A stretch of DNA of 64,000 bases, taken from Viscum album (Eukaryota; Streptophyta; Magnoliopsida; Santalales; Viscaceae). The stretch is from positions 1,261,881,424-1,261,945,423 of the forward strand of contig OY728147.1 in NCBI GenBank assembly GCA_963277665.1, in the 5' to 3' direction. Each line of letters opens with the position of its first letter. Position 1 is the first letter of the stretch. Made by a program: the position numbers and the translations under genes. The notes under the pieces are model-generated. The model searched no databases and was not told the origin of the DNA. It saw only the letters and a list, made by a program, of their open reading frames with translations. Shown here one piece after another: positions 11,761 through 22,775 of this stretch.

Positions 11761-11983
11761 GGCAAAAATCATGCTAGGAAAACAACATAATAAAGGGGAG
11801 TAATTTCAATCTCTAACATCTTAGGTTTAATCCTAGGTTATTCATGATCGTTATCAAAATTATAAGACTGTAACTTATACCTATACTTAACCTTAGGGAC
11901 ATCCCTAGACATAACTTAGAAATATCTCTAGAGATCTCACTAAAGATTTTGCATCCTAGTTTCTAAAGGTTAATTAAACCTTT

Positions 11984-11995
11984 CCTCTGATACCA
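11984..11995 (-). other. Primer-binding site of element B
   Basis: The minus strand reads TGGTATCAGAGG, a perfect 12-base match to the initiator-Met tRNA primer site, two bases inside the 5' LTR edge. It fixes the orientation of element B. Confidence 0.92.
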
Positions 11996-13580
11996 ACTGT
12001 AGAGACCCAAATCTTGACATATATGGACGTTACATTACTTTTGTGGAATACTTAATAAATTACAAAAATAGACACCCAAGGACCATAATAGTTTAGTGTC
12101 TTTGGAAACTCGAAACATAATCTTCTAATCATGGTGAAAGATCTTCAACATCTCCCATAAAGATCTTCCCCTTTTTGTTTTATTACCTAAAACATTTCTT
12201 TTATATCATGGGGAAAATAAAACATAAAAAGGGTGAGGTCAAATTCTTAGTAAGGGTAAACATAGAGAACATAAAATAATCCATAATCATTTGAACATAA
12301 AAACATGAACATAAAACATCAAAATAATGAGTAATGACATAAATCTTGGTAGTACATAAGGCATATATCACAAATAAACATTAATCAGGATAAAATAGCA
12401 TGGGAAGAAAACATGTAATTGTATAAAACCATTAATCACATGATATTATTTCCATAGTAGCCAAGGCATTGCTGCCAAGACCATTGTAGTGGACAAAGTC
12501 CATTACTGAACTGTGTTTACTAGTCATTCCATCCCTGTATTACTGAATCGGATTCACTTGTCATTCCATCTATGTTTATCTCATGAGATATAAATATTTA
12601 CCCAATGCGTTGGAGGGAGATATAGGTCCCACCCATCTCATAATTAAATCATTCTTATGTGTGTCACAAAACAATCATAAATCATTCATCATAACCCAAA
12701 GAATAAAATGGGTTTCATAAACATCGTCTCATAATGGCTTAATCTATATAAAACAAATGGATATCATTTCATCATAAGAAAAATCAAACCATTTAAATAA
12801 TAGATACATTATACTTGAAATATACACATAATAAATAATGTCATCTTAGATGGAAAATAGTTTTGATAAAACACTTGAAATGATTTCTTGAGGAAAATAT
12901 CCTTTATTCTTCAAAATCATTTTATTTTCACAAAATTACATTAAATTTTAAAATAAAATTATTTTATTGAAAATAATCATGAAATTTTTTAGAGTCTTCG
13001 AGAAAATAAGGCGTTATGAAACTGTAAAAATCAGTTCAGGCCGTATAAGTTAAAAAAACATTCTCCTCGTACTTTTGCCGGAAAAGTCAAAAAGTACCTT
13101 GTATGGTAAAAAAAGAAAGATTATTTGCATACAATGTGTTAAAAGTAAACAAAGGGTAAAAATTACATTAAACATACATGGAAGAATAGTAAACACTTTA
13201 TGAAAACATTTTGAGAAAGCATGGACATGGATGATAAACATAACCCCAGTAAATACTTACAAATAAATAATCTCAGATAAGAACGAGGTTGGAATAATTA
13301 TCCATTAACTTAAGTCCAATTTCCTTCGTACGTGTTTGAAATTATTTTATAGATGTCATATATGATTCAAATAAGACTTTATATTACCATTTATTTTATC
13401 AATTCCATGTTAAAGCAACGTTTTGGGTAAAATCGTTTCATTTATCGTACCTGTTTGGACTTGTTGTTCTTGATATTATTACTTATATCTAGATTTAATT
13501 ACTTCCAGAATGTAAAAAATGATTTATATATAATATATATTCATCATATAAATATATATTATATATTGGTAAATGGAATG

Positions 13581-14016
13581 AAATACACCGTTCATGGAGA
13601 CAGTAGGTCGTACTTACGCATGAATGCTGTTTTCGTTTCCTTATTGAATTGAATGGAATTAAGTAAATAAAACATATATGTACATAAATACAGTATCATT
13701 ATTATGTCATATATTTCATGATTATTTATTATATATACTTTATAATCATTCTTTAATGGTCAACATTGAGTATTAATCTCATCGCATCGTGGTGACGGTA
13801 ATCCATACGTACACACGAGCGACAATATCATTCCCATAATTGTTGAATGGTATTGGAGTGGATTATATAATATCTCAGAATTAGTATCATGTTATAATAA
13901 CCATAAATATTTATTCTTTACACCATTATACCCATACAAGTAAGGTGGTGGTGGAAAATAGATTACACCACGACGTGGAGATGGTATTCCGTACGTACGC
14001 ACGCGCGGTGATTTTG
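13581..14016 (-). other. Three hairpin motifs in LTR B2
   Basis: Units lie at about 13581-13636, 13775-13828 and 13961-14016. Unit 3 is best kept: arms CACC/GGTG and CGTG/CACG, loop ending CGTACGTACG. Units 1 and 2 have point changes in the palindrome. Confidence 0.6.
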
Positions 14017-14347
14017 TTTTCCGTATGATGGATAGAAGGTGAAATAGGGTTGTTTAATATTTATAATAACATATCAGTATATTAGTGATAGTAATTTTAT
14101 TACTTTATAATGGAAACAAATAAATAATAGGAATTAGAAGAAGAAATAAATTTGAAAGAATCGGTAAAAGATATTACCTCTTCTTTGGCGTGCCTCTTCT
14201 AAACCTCATCTTAGGGTACTAAAGTTGGTCTTTGAGGAATACCAGGACCTCTAGTATGTTTCTATGGAAGTTTATAATAGAAATGGATAGGGTTTGTCCA
14301 AGTATGAATGCTCCAGATGTTTTGAAGATGAGAGGGAGGAGGTACCC

Positions 14348-14354
14348 TTTTATA
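14348..14354 (-). promoter_or_regulatory. TATA box of LTR B2 (5' LTR promoter)
   Basis: The minus-strand TATAAAA has the same flanks as the other family copies. Because B2 is the 5' LTR, this would be the promoter that drove the element's RNA. A GGTAAT donor-like site follows about 170 bases downstream near 14178. Confidence 0.72.
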
Positions 14355-16007
14355 AGAGAGGAGAGGGGCAATTTTGGAAACCTCTAAAATATTAATTTAT
14401 AATAAACTCAAACCCCACCTAAAAACCTCCAAAATGAATCAAATTAGAAGATTAGATGATATAGGGTTGTAATATTATCAACAAATAAAATTTAGACATG
14501 TTGGGAATTTATTTTAAACCTTATCAACTTGATTTATCCATATTTAATCTATTTAATTTTATTTGTGGTAATAATATTCTAAATTTTAAATTATTATAAA
14601 TAATTACTTATGTGTTGTGAATTGTCCATAATTGGATATTTCATGAAATTTTAGACCATATAAATTTAAATTTATAAATTTTAAATATTTTTGTGTTTTT
14701 TAAACAATTTAATAGTATATTATTTTTATAAAATAACTAGTGTCAATTTTGACACTATTCATTTATTTGAATTTAAATAAAATCCACACAGAGGATATAT
14801 TTGAACAAAAATATTTAATAGATTAATAACATGCCATATGTTCCTATAAAATTCATGGATAACATTAAATAGTTCATATAATATTTATTTTAATATTTTT
14901 AAAACCATTTATTTGATATTTCAATCAATAAAATAATTTATACATCACTATTGTGTCATCATTAATGGTAGTTATTTAATCCCTAAAAATTACAAATAAA
15001 TTCACATGATGTAGATAATTTTATTATCTTTCTGGAGAAAATTTATTTTCTATATTTTATGAAGTTTATCACTAAATTAAAATTATTACACTTATAAGAT
15101 ATAAGAGAGTGACATGTTGTCACTTTCTTTGGATTTAATAATAATTACATCATTTTCATGGTCAAAAGTGCATGAAATGAATCTATTAAGGCCCTTAGGT
15201 GATATGGGTCTACTTTTATTAGTCCAATATAATTTTGGCAGGTGTTAGGATAATTTTAAAATCTTATTTTTACCCTTAATTACCCGATTTACCATTAACT
15301 GTAGTAAATAAAATTTACCTTAGTTACTATTCATAATGTCTAAAAACAAAAAATTAGCCTATTTACATAATTTAGACCTACTAATTCCAAATATGGAATC
15401 CAGTTTTCCAAATTCAAAACACAGAAGTTTCAGTATTTAATTTAAAATTAATCCCGCTGTTGAGAAAACGTGTTTTAAAAGTTAAAACATTGCAAAAGAT
15501 TGAAATGTTTTTACCTATGAATTAAATATAAAATTAATGATAATTATTTAAATTATATTAAATGGTAAAAATATATTCTATTTATACTTTAAAACCATTA
15601 AATATTATAATTTAACCATATATATTATCTTTATGAAAAAATTTGTTTTTAATTAAAATTTAGCATATTTTTTCTATTCATCAAAATATGAAAGTTAACA
15701 GAAAAATATTAAAAAAGTATCCAAAGTAATTTTTTATATAATTATTGCAATAAATAAATTTATTTTTTCAAATTGAACTCAATAACGTTTCAAAAACTAG
15801 ATTTAATGTGGTTGCTCCATCAAAAGGCGGCAAAACTACATTTTTTTGAAAAATACTTATTTTACCCGAAAATTTTATTTTGTTCTCATACCATGTTCTA
15901 GAATATGTGTAAGATGAATGATAATGTTATAAAATTTAAAATGCGGTTAATACTATTCATAACGGCTAGTTCATAATAACAATATATTGTTATTTAGGGA
16001 AACTCGG

Positions 16008-16150
16008 TATTGCGTACAACACACGCTATTGAGGAAGGTTGCTCTTGCGTGCAACACAAGCCAAGAATAGTGTTTGCATATACTACATGCTAATACGGTG
16101 TTGCGTATAGCACAAGATAATCTTGGTGTAGAGTAAAACAAAAGACTTCA
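16008..16150 (-). repeat. Degenerate U3 repeats, LTR B2
   Basis: About five units include TTGCGTACAACACACGC, TTGCGTGCAACACAAG and TTGCGTATAGCACAAG. They lie in the distal U3 of the 5' LTR, upstream of the TATA box on the minus strand, the usual place for enhancer repeats. Confidence 0.5.
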
Positions 16151-16195
16151 AAGAAATTAAAAATAATATTTCTCATAAAATATCAGGGTGTTACA

Positions 16196-17761
16196 AAAAT
16201 CCTAAATTTACATTTATTTTTATATTTATAATATGAATTTTTTTAATCTTTCATTGATAAAGTAGTTACTGCATCATCATTGTGTCATAAATAAATTTAA
16301 TTATTTAATCTCCAGAAATTATAAATAAAATACCATTACGTAGGAAATATTTTTATCATTCTAATTAATATTTATAGTCGAATTTATCTTATGTATAACC
16401 CTATATTAAAAATGTTTTAGTTATTAAACTTTGAATTTAACACTTTTAACTCTTCTTTAAATAAAATAATAATAAGTATCCTAATATAATCCAAGTTTCC
16501 CAAAAGGATCATATTTTATTCATAAGGTTAGTTTTGGTCGAAATGCACTTATCCAATAGAATTAGGACATGTGTTGGGGTGATCATAATATCATTTTTAC
16601 ATTTAATTACCCTATTTACTTTTAACCGTGGTAAATAAAAGTCAAAAGTTACTATTCACCAAAAAAATTATTTTCATCTTATTAAACCAAATTTTATTTA
16701 CTGATGTCAACCGTGTCTCTCGAAGTTTTTAAATTCAACTCACAAAAGCGGTAAAATTATGTTTTATGCAAATTTGTAAATGAGCCTTGAAGTTGGGTAA
16801 AAGACGTTAAAAAGTTCAACAAAATTTTATACGTCTAATTTTATTATAAAATGACTCCAATGAATATAATTGAACTTATATAGGTATTATATATCTATTT
16901 TTACTTAAAATAAATTTAAACAAAATAAATAATTATCTAAATAAAAAGTCGGTTTTAAACAATAACGTAGTGTTTTTCACTATTCATCAAAAAATGAATG
17001 TGTTCAGAAAAATAAGAAAAATTCACCCTAAGATAATTTTGATATTACAAATTCAAAAATGAATTCTATTTTACAAAATTAAATGCATAGAAGTTTCATT
17101 AATTAATTTAAAATTAATTCTTGTTGTCAAAACCAAAAAGTGAGTTTTTAAAAAGTAAAAACTATCAAAAGATTGACATGTGTTTTTGTCAAATTTAAAT
17201 ATAAAATTACTTATAATGATATATATTGTATTAAATGATAAAAATATAATCTAATTATACTTCAAAAACATTAAAATTTATAATTTAACATTATAAATTA
17301 TTTTGATTAAAAAAAATCAATTAAAATATAGTATTTTTAATTATTCATCAAAATATAAAAGTTATCAAAAAAGTGCCAGAAATTTATCCAAACTAAATTT
17401 TTGTGTCCCTCTTATAAATAAGTATTTAATTAAATTAAATTTAATATATAAAAGTGTCAAATATTGGTTTTAAAAAACTTTCACCATTAAAAGGCGGTAA
17501 AATTACATTTTTTTGAAAAATACTTCTCTTATCTGAAAAAAAAAATGAATTTGTTCTTATATAATGTCTAAGAAACAAATAATATAGAATCTAAAATATA
17601 TGGAGTATATAAAATTCAAAATTTAGTTAATACTATTCATAACCGCTTTTTTAACAACTAGTTTTGTATGTCATGGTGCGCTTGAACACGGTGTTGCGTG
17701 TAGCGCAAGTTATTGAATTAATTTAAAGAGATAACATACTATGAAATCTTGGGGTGTTACA
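16196..17761 (-). mobile_element. Element C 5' LTR, right (U3) segment
   Basis: This is the continuation of the C LTR beyond the B insertion. It ends in GGGGTGTTACA at 17761, the inverted partner of TGTAACACCCC at 1442. It is collinear with the U3 of the B LTRs, including a decayed GGCGGTAAAA (the E2F-like place, near 17492) and a TTGCGTGTAGCGCAAG repeat near 17700. The next five bases, CATGG (17762-17766), may be its target duplication; the partner lies outside the window. Confidence 0.82.
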
Positions 17762-17766
17762 CATGG

Positions 17767-18984
17767 TGTATAGTTGAGTTTTTTCTAGAAACCCAGATCT
17801 ATTCTTTACATATTTGATCTGTGTCTTCTACATCAAATCATGCCTATAGGCTACCCAAAATTGAATGAATAGGCTACCATTTATCAATTTCTTCCCTCTA
17901 GTGGTCGGAAATCAGTATCTTTTGATTAGTAGTGGCCCATCGCACACCTTGTGCATCTCTCATCATTGCTGATTTGTCTTGAATTATGGATCCATAGGAA
18001 CCATCAACCAAATCCTACAACACATTCTGATCCATCCCCAAATCATCGATCCATTCATCGAATACGAATCTATCACAAATTAGATGGTCTGATCATGCTC
18101 GGTCCTGCCCGATAATTGTCAAATCATAACCTCGTGGTCCAATGATGAAGAATGAAAAGAACAGTGGGGTAAAATCCCAAGAAATAGATGTAAAACAATC
18201 ATTTTCCAAGTTTTCATGGCCAAAGAATTCAAATCGGGATGCCCAGGGTGAGAAAACATGGCGCAACATGGATTAATCTAATAAATAAATTGAATATGAT
18301 ATGTGGGTACATGAAAAGGCTCAGAATTGATGCAACTCAAAGGAATAAGAGAGATAATGATCATTCATTCAATAATAAGGGAATAAATCCACATGTCATG
18401 AGTCCTACCTCATTTTTGGATTTTTCATCAATGAAGAACGTGCTCGCCAATGAAGGAGGAAGACTTATTGCATTTGTTGTGCCTCAATTCTCCTAGATCT
18501 AAAGGTTAGTTGTAATCTGATCATGATTATCCAATGATAGGTGGTTGAAATCTCCTCTCAATGATCCTAGGGTTATGTGGATGACCTTATATATCCTCCA
18601 TAATGAATCGTATATAGAGAAAATTAGGTTTTTATGGGTTTAATGAATGTATTAATTAATTAAGTAATTAATCCATTGAATTCACTCACCAATGACTGTT
18701 TTATCAAAAAGCCATACACCAACCCATTTTAGGTTATTCCTAGGGTAAACATTTCTTTCTATATTCAAATTTGGTATCAAATTTTAGATCTGATACTCCA
18801 TTTAATAGATGTACCATTTTCTTTAAGAAACTATGCATGCATGATATAAAATATATTTAATATTTTTATGAAATTAATTTTGGGCTCACCAAGCCTTAGA
18901 ATCACACACCATCTCAACACCTGGATCCAAAATTATTTCCAGACATATTTCAAAGTCTCACAAGAAAAAAACAAGATCTCAACA
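17767..18984 (-). mobile_element. Element D 3' LTR
   Basis: This 1218-bp LTR opens TGTATAG at the left and, read on the minus strand, starts TGTTGAGATC next to a polypurine tract. It is assigned by position between the D pol end and the C LTR. No second copy exists in the window because the 5' end of D is lost, so the left boundary is inferred. An 85-codon plus-strand frame at 18239-18496 has no family features and is probably chance. Confidence 0.6.
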
Positions 18985-18987
18985 TTA

Positions 18988-18998
18988 TTCCCTCCTTT
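18988..18998 (-). other. Polypurine tract of element D
   Basis: The minus strand reads AAAGGAGGGAA, a few bases before the inferred LTR start. It follows the end of the D pol frame, as expected for a gypsy element. Confidence 0.7.
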
Positions 18999-19025
18999 AA
19001 GATTTTCATCCTCAAAAAGAAAAAA

Positions 19026-20018
19026 CTAAATAAAAAGGTCAGGGTACTAAGCCTGCATCTGTAAATACCTCTCCTAGGATCTCTCTTACATGCTCCCATA
19101 CTTCCAGAATACACAAACCAAGTAGATGATTTGTCCATAAAGGGTCCTCTACTACTGATCCTCAATATCCACCGGGTGCGCCACAAAAGTGGCTCCATCC
19201 ATGATATCCAACTCTCCCCGATCATTAATGTGCATAAGGTTACACATGTATCTCTTAAAATGCAACACATAGAAGACATCATGAGCCCGCCCTAACTATG
19301 GGGATAAAGTGAGGTGATAATAAACCTAACCAAACCTCTATAAGATCTCTAATAGATCAATGAACCTTCGAGATAGATTCCCTCTCCATCCAAATCTCTA
19401 CAATCCTCGTCGTGGGGAGACTCTTAGTAAAACATGGTCTCCCTGCTCAAACTCCAAGAGACTACTACATTGATCTGAATAATATTTCTACATTCTCTGA
19501 GTTGTTCTCATCCACTCATGAATGACCTAGACCTTCTTCATCATCAGTTGAACCATCTATAGCACAATAATAGATGCCTTGTCGATCTCAGACTAGCATA
19601 AGGGTGACCTATAGGGTCTACCATACATGGCCTCAAAATGTGTCATATCGATAGTAGAGTGGTTGCTATTATTTTATGAAAGCTCTACCAATGGAAAGTG
19701 ATCCCATTAGCTTCATCTGAATTCAAACATGCAATCCCTTATCATATCCTCCATCACCTGGATAGTGTACTCGGTATGCCCATATCTTTGGGGTTGAAAG
19801 ACTTTACTCATTCTCATATGGGTCCTAAATTCCTTATGTAGGCCTCTCTACAATCGTGATGTGAACCGCACATCACAGTCGGAGACAATATTCTAGGGAA
19901 CCCCATGAATATTGACAATCTCCCATACATAAAACTTCCCAAAACTCCCCATCAAACTCTATGCCCTGATGGTAAGGAAGTGTGCCCACTTCATGATTCG
20001 GCCAACTATCACCCAGAT
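19026..20018 (-). pseudogene. Element D integrase core and C-terminus (3' part)
   Basis: Downstream part of the D polyprotein, split from 39945-43302 by composite A. Minus-strand reading from 20018 gives WVIVGRIMKWAHFLT (integrase [13 protein letters not shown]), then IVNIHGVP and IVSD near 19890, then a TERTIQVMEDM-like segment near 19760, HDVFYVLHFKRYM near 19270, DIEDQ near 19150 and a C-terminal FWKYGSM to YPDLF ending at a stop at 19026. This matches the chromodomain-type C-terminus of Tekay chromoviruses. Integrase inserts element DNA into nuclear chromatin. Many stops and frameshifts make it dead. It is close in family to the pol of composite A but clearly older. Confidence 0.8.
20014..20018. 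other. Left target-site duplication of composite A
   Basis: CAGAT immediately before LTR1. The identical CAGAT follows LTR3 at 39945-39949. It marks the integration point of composite A in the D integrase frame. Confidence 0.92.
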
Positions 20019-20375
20019 TGTAAAGACCCGTAAAATTCAAGGGAAATTTTTTCTTAATTTTCTTTGGAATTTTACAAGAACGCGGTTTCTGACGGCACCT
20101 GATTCCGAGGCCCGGTGTGCCCAGAATCAATTTCTGAAATTTGGCTTGGGTACGTTCAGTGAAAGAACGAGCGGGAATTTCTAACTTTTGAACTGATGCT
20201 CGGAATCGAATTCTAAGGGCACCGATAAACTCGCAACACCGGTAATCGCTTAAGGGAACCTTTACCGTAGTTGCGTTTGAGCGGGTGAAGAAGTTGTTTA
20301 ATGGGGTTTAATTAAAAAAAAGTAAATAAAATTGTTGAATCAATTTTATTTCATATCAAGGTGGTTATTTTCTCC

Positions 20376-20420
20376 CATGGGAAGTTGGTGGTGGGGCCCA
20401 CATCCACCCAACTTCCCATG
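20376..20420. repeat. Inverted repeat (hairpin) in LTR1
   Basis: CATGGGAAGTTGGTGG pairs with CCACCCAACTTCCCATG with a single unpaired base. The loop contains GGGGCCC. It is present in all three LTRs (28636-28680, 36921-36965), with the stem intact in each. Confidence 0.8.
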
Positions 20421-20745
20421 TGTGGTTAATTGAAAGGATGGGGCCCACACGAGCCCCCCCTACCTTTTCAAATCCCTTAACTCCCTAACTCCTCTTAACC
20501 CTTCACTTTCCTAACTCCCCATTAACTCACTTTCATTAATTTTTGACAACTTGTTATAATTAATAAGGTGAGTTACTTAATTTCAAACTCTTGAATTTCA
20601 AATGGTTAGGTAGTGTTAATAAATTAAGACTTGGTCTTATTTTATTATTGTTAGAGTTTTTGCCACCTTGAGAGGATTGGGAAGCGTGAAGTCTTCTTCT
20701 TCTTCAACCTTGACGAAGAACGTGATGAACATCTCGGACTCTGAC

Positions 20746-20762
20746 GAAGAACATCGTTCTTC
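20746..20762. repeat. 17-bp palindrome GAAGAAC-ATC-GTTCTTC
   Basis: The 7-bp arms are perfect in LTR1 and LTR3; LTR2 has one change in the left arm. The alternating GAA and TTC blocks resemble heat-shock-element spacing only loosely. It lies in a GAAGAACGTGA-rich stretch. Confidence 0.55.
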
Positions 20763-21597
20763 AACGAGGAACATCTCCGCCGAAGAACGTGACGTCTTCT
20801 TCCAACGACGTTTCCTCTTCAAACGCACCTCGACAACAATGGAATCGACGTTCGTTTTTCGCGATGCCCGACCTCCGCGACGCTCGTCTTCCGCGACTCA
20901 TTGACGTGCACCGTTCTTGAATCCGAGGTAGGGGTTTTATTTATTTATCTGTTCGTGAATACCAACTTGACGATCTTTGTTGATTAAAACCATTTGTTAT
21001 CGAATAACGCGAGGGGGTCGGACCGCACAAACACGGCCGACCGTCCTCCTTAATTTTTTGTGTTGGTTCCTTTGTGGTTGGTACGGGAGAGCGTGGTGTC
21101 GTCGCACCACGCGGATTCATGCGGAAGGATATGCGTGGCGCCGTCGTGCCACGCCGTGGAAAGAAGTTTAAGAACGCGATGTCGTCGTGCCGCGTCGAAG
21201 AAAACCGAAGACGTCGCGGCCGGAGCGGGGCCGCGGCGGAGGGGCGCGGTATCGTCGCACCACGCCGGACGACAAGGGTCGCGGCCGTTTCCGGGCCGCG
21301 GCGGAGCAAGGTGACCAGCGGCCGGACCGGGCCGCCGGTGTGAGAGCTGGAAGGGGACCGGCCACCGCCGGTCCCGTTGAGCAGGAACCGGTCAGCCAGG
21401 TCGGGCCGTCCAGACAGGGAGGATTTGGGGGAAATAAATTCCCCCGGCCAACTTCAAACGGCCCCCTTAATTGAGGGGGGGCCGCGGTTACATAGGGGGG
21501 CAGGCGCCCCCCCCCCCCCCCCGTGCCGAAACGGCTCGGCCAAAGGCCGAGACAGACAGCGCGCTGGGCGCGCTGTGCCCAGCCGGGCCGGGCCGTT

Positions 21598-21870
21598 CTG
21601 GGCCGGGATGAGCCGACCCGGTTCGGGCCGACCGGGGGGTCTCGGGCCGGGTCAGTCCGGGCCCGAAACCCCCGTTTTTCGGACTGTTTGGGTTCATTTG
21701 CCCATAACTCGGGCCGCACCCTACCGGGACGGGCCGTTCCGTGCTGAGCAGACCCGGACCCGGGGCGGGTCGACCCGATTCGGGCCGACCGGGGGGTCTC
21801 GGGCCAGGTCGGTCCGGGCCCGAAACCCCCGTTTTTCGGACCATTTAGGTTCATTTTCCCATAACTCGGG
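21598..21870 (+). repeat. Tandem duplication inside the G+C-rich block of LTR1
   Basis: Two copies of a roughly 140-bp unit, each running from GGGCCGACCGGGGGGTCTC through CCGTTTTTCGGAC to CCATAACTCGGGC. LTR2 also has two copies (about 29,910-30,160). LTR3 has one (about 38,280-38,370) plus a different G+C-rich expansion. The LTR length differences come mainly from this block and from C-tracts. Confidence 0.75.
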
Positions 21871-22450
21871 CTACGGACCTTCGATCGACGCACCGTCAGT
21901 TGCGATGCGATCCTTGAATCGAGACGATCGTTTCAGTATATCACACTCAAGGTTTCGGAATACTTTGAGTTCATCCAGGTTGGTTCTTACACGAAACCAA
22001 CCGGGCCCTCGGAGCGGAAACGCTCATATCTTGAGCTACGGACGTCTGATTGACGTGCCGTCGACTTTGTTGGTTTCCTCTTAGTGAGACAGATCTTTTA
22101 GCATACTCCGCCCGAGGTTTGTATGTAGGTGGAGTACGGTCGGGTTGGTTTTTCCTTAAAAACCAACCGGGCCCCTGGGACGAAAAAGCCAATAACTCTC
22201 AGACCGGGCGTCTGATTGACGCGCCGTCTGCGACGTTGAGTTCCTGTTGGCGATACGGAACTTTTGGATACATCAACTCAAGACTATGTGTCAATAGATG
22301 TATCAGCCTCACGGCTCATGGAGCGGACCCTCCCGAACAATCTTGCTGTGTGCGGGAACCCTAGAGCTGGTTGCGACTGCTACTATGACTGCGACGACGA
22401 CTGTGCAGAGATCCTCGGTGGATTCAACGAAGACGACTACAGCACTCAGT

Positions 22451-22775
22451 GATCCTATGTGGATCAGTGCTACCGATCCTGTGTGGGTCTGATCCTGTTT
22501 GGGTTAGCGCTCAGCGGTTCTGTGTGAGCCAGCACCTACAGATCCTATGGGGGTCCGATCCTGTGTGGGTCTTTGCAGGGGTTAGTACCTATCGATCCTT
22601 TGTGGGTCCGACGACTTAGATGCATCATTGATCATCTCTATCGTCTTTCGAAGAAGTATACCTGTGTGAGATGAAACCTGTTTGCTTTCCTGTGTGGATT
22701 GTGTTGTGCTATCCTGTGTGGATTACGTTTTTCTTTCCTGTGTGGAATACGTATACTTTCATTTGTGAACTGGGT
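22451..22775 (+). repeat. Short CCTGTGTGG repeats in LTR1
   Basis: About ten degenerate units of the type GATCCTGTGTGGGTC, then TTTCCTGTGTGGATT, with irregular spacing of 14-30 bp. The same array is in LTR2 (about 30,737-31,060) and LTR3 (about 38,950-39,270). Confidence 0.65.

Larger units (their letters stand above)
5004..16195 (-). mobile_element. Element B: complete LTR retrotransposon with gag only
   Basis: A minus-strand element made of a 4198-bp 5' LTR (11998-16195), a perfect initiator-Met primer site, a 2795-bp interior and a 4199-bp 3' LTR (5004-9202). The interior holds a broken gag but no protease, reverse transcriptase or integrase, so the element would have needed enzymes from a partner. 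The two LTRs are nearly equal in length and differ by roughly 10% in a 185-bp sample compared by eye, which makes B older than composite A. It sits inside the LTR of element C. The expected 5-bp target duplication is not clear: left flank CAAAC, right flank AAAAT. Confidence 0.85.
11998..16195 (-). mobile_element. Element B 5' LTR (B2)
   Basis: The LTR runs from TGTAGAGACCC next to the primer site to GGTGTTACA at 16195. It is collinear with B1 along its full length. It carries hairpins at 13581-14016, a TATA box at 14348-14354, an E2F-like site at 15822-15835 and U3 repeats at about 16008-16150. No coding capacity is seen. Confidence 0.88.

Noticed and set aside
18239..18496. 85-codon plus-strand frame in the D LTR
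   Set aside because: No recognisable domain, antisense to the element, low-complexity composition, no supporting copy.
21060..22084. Many long overlapping open frames in the G+C-rich part of LTR1 (and in LTR2 and LTR3)
   Set aside because: They lie inside LTRs, occur on both strands, are dominated by Arg, Gly and Pro from CG-rich repeats, and have no family motif. This is a composition effect.
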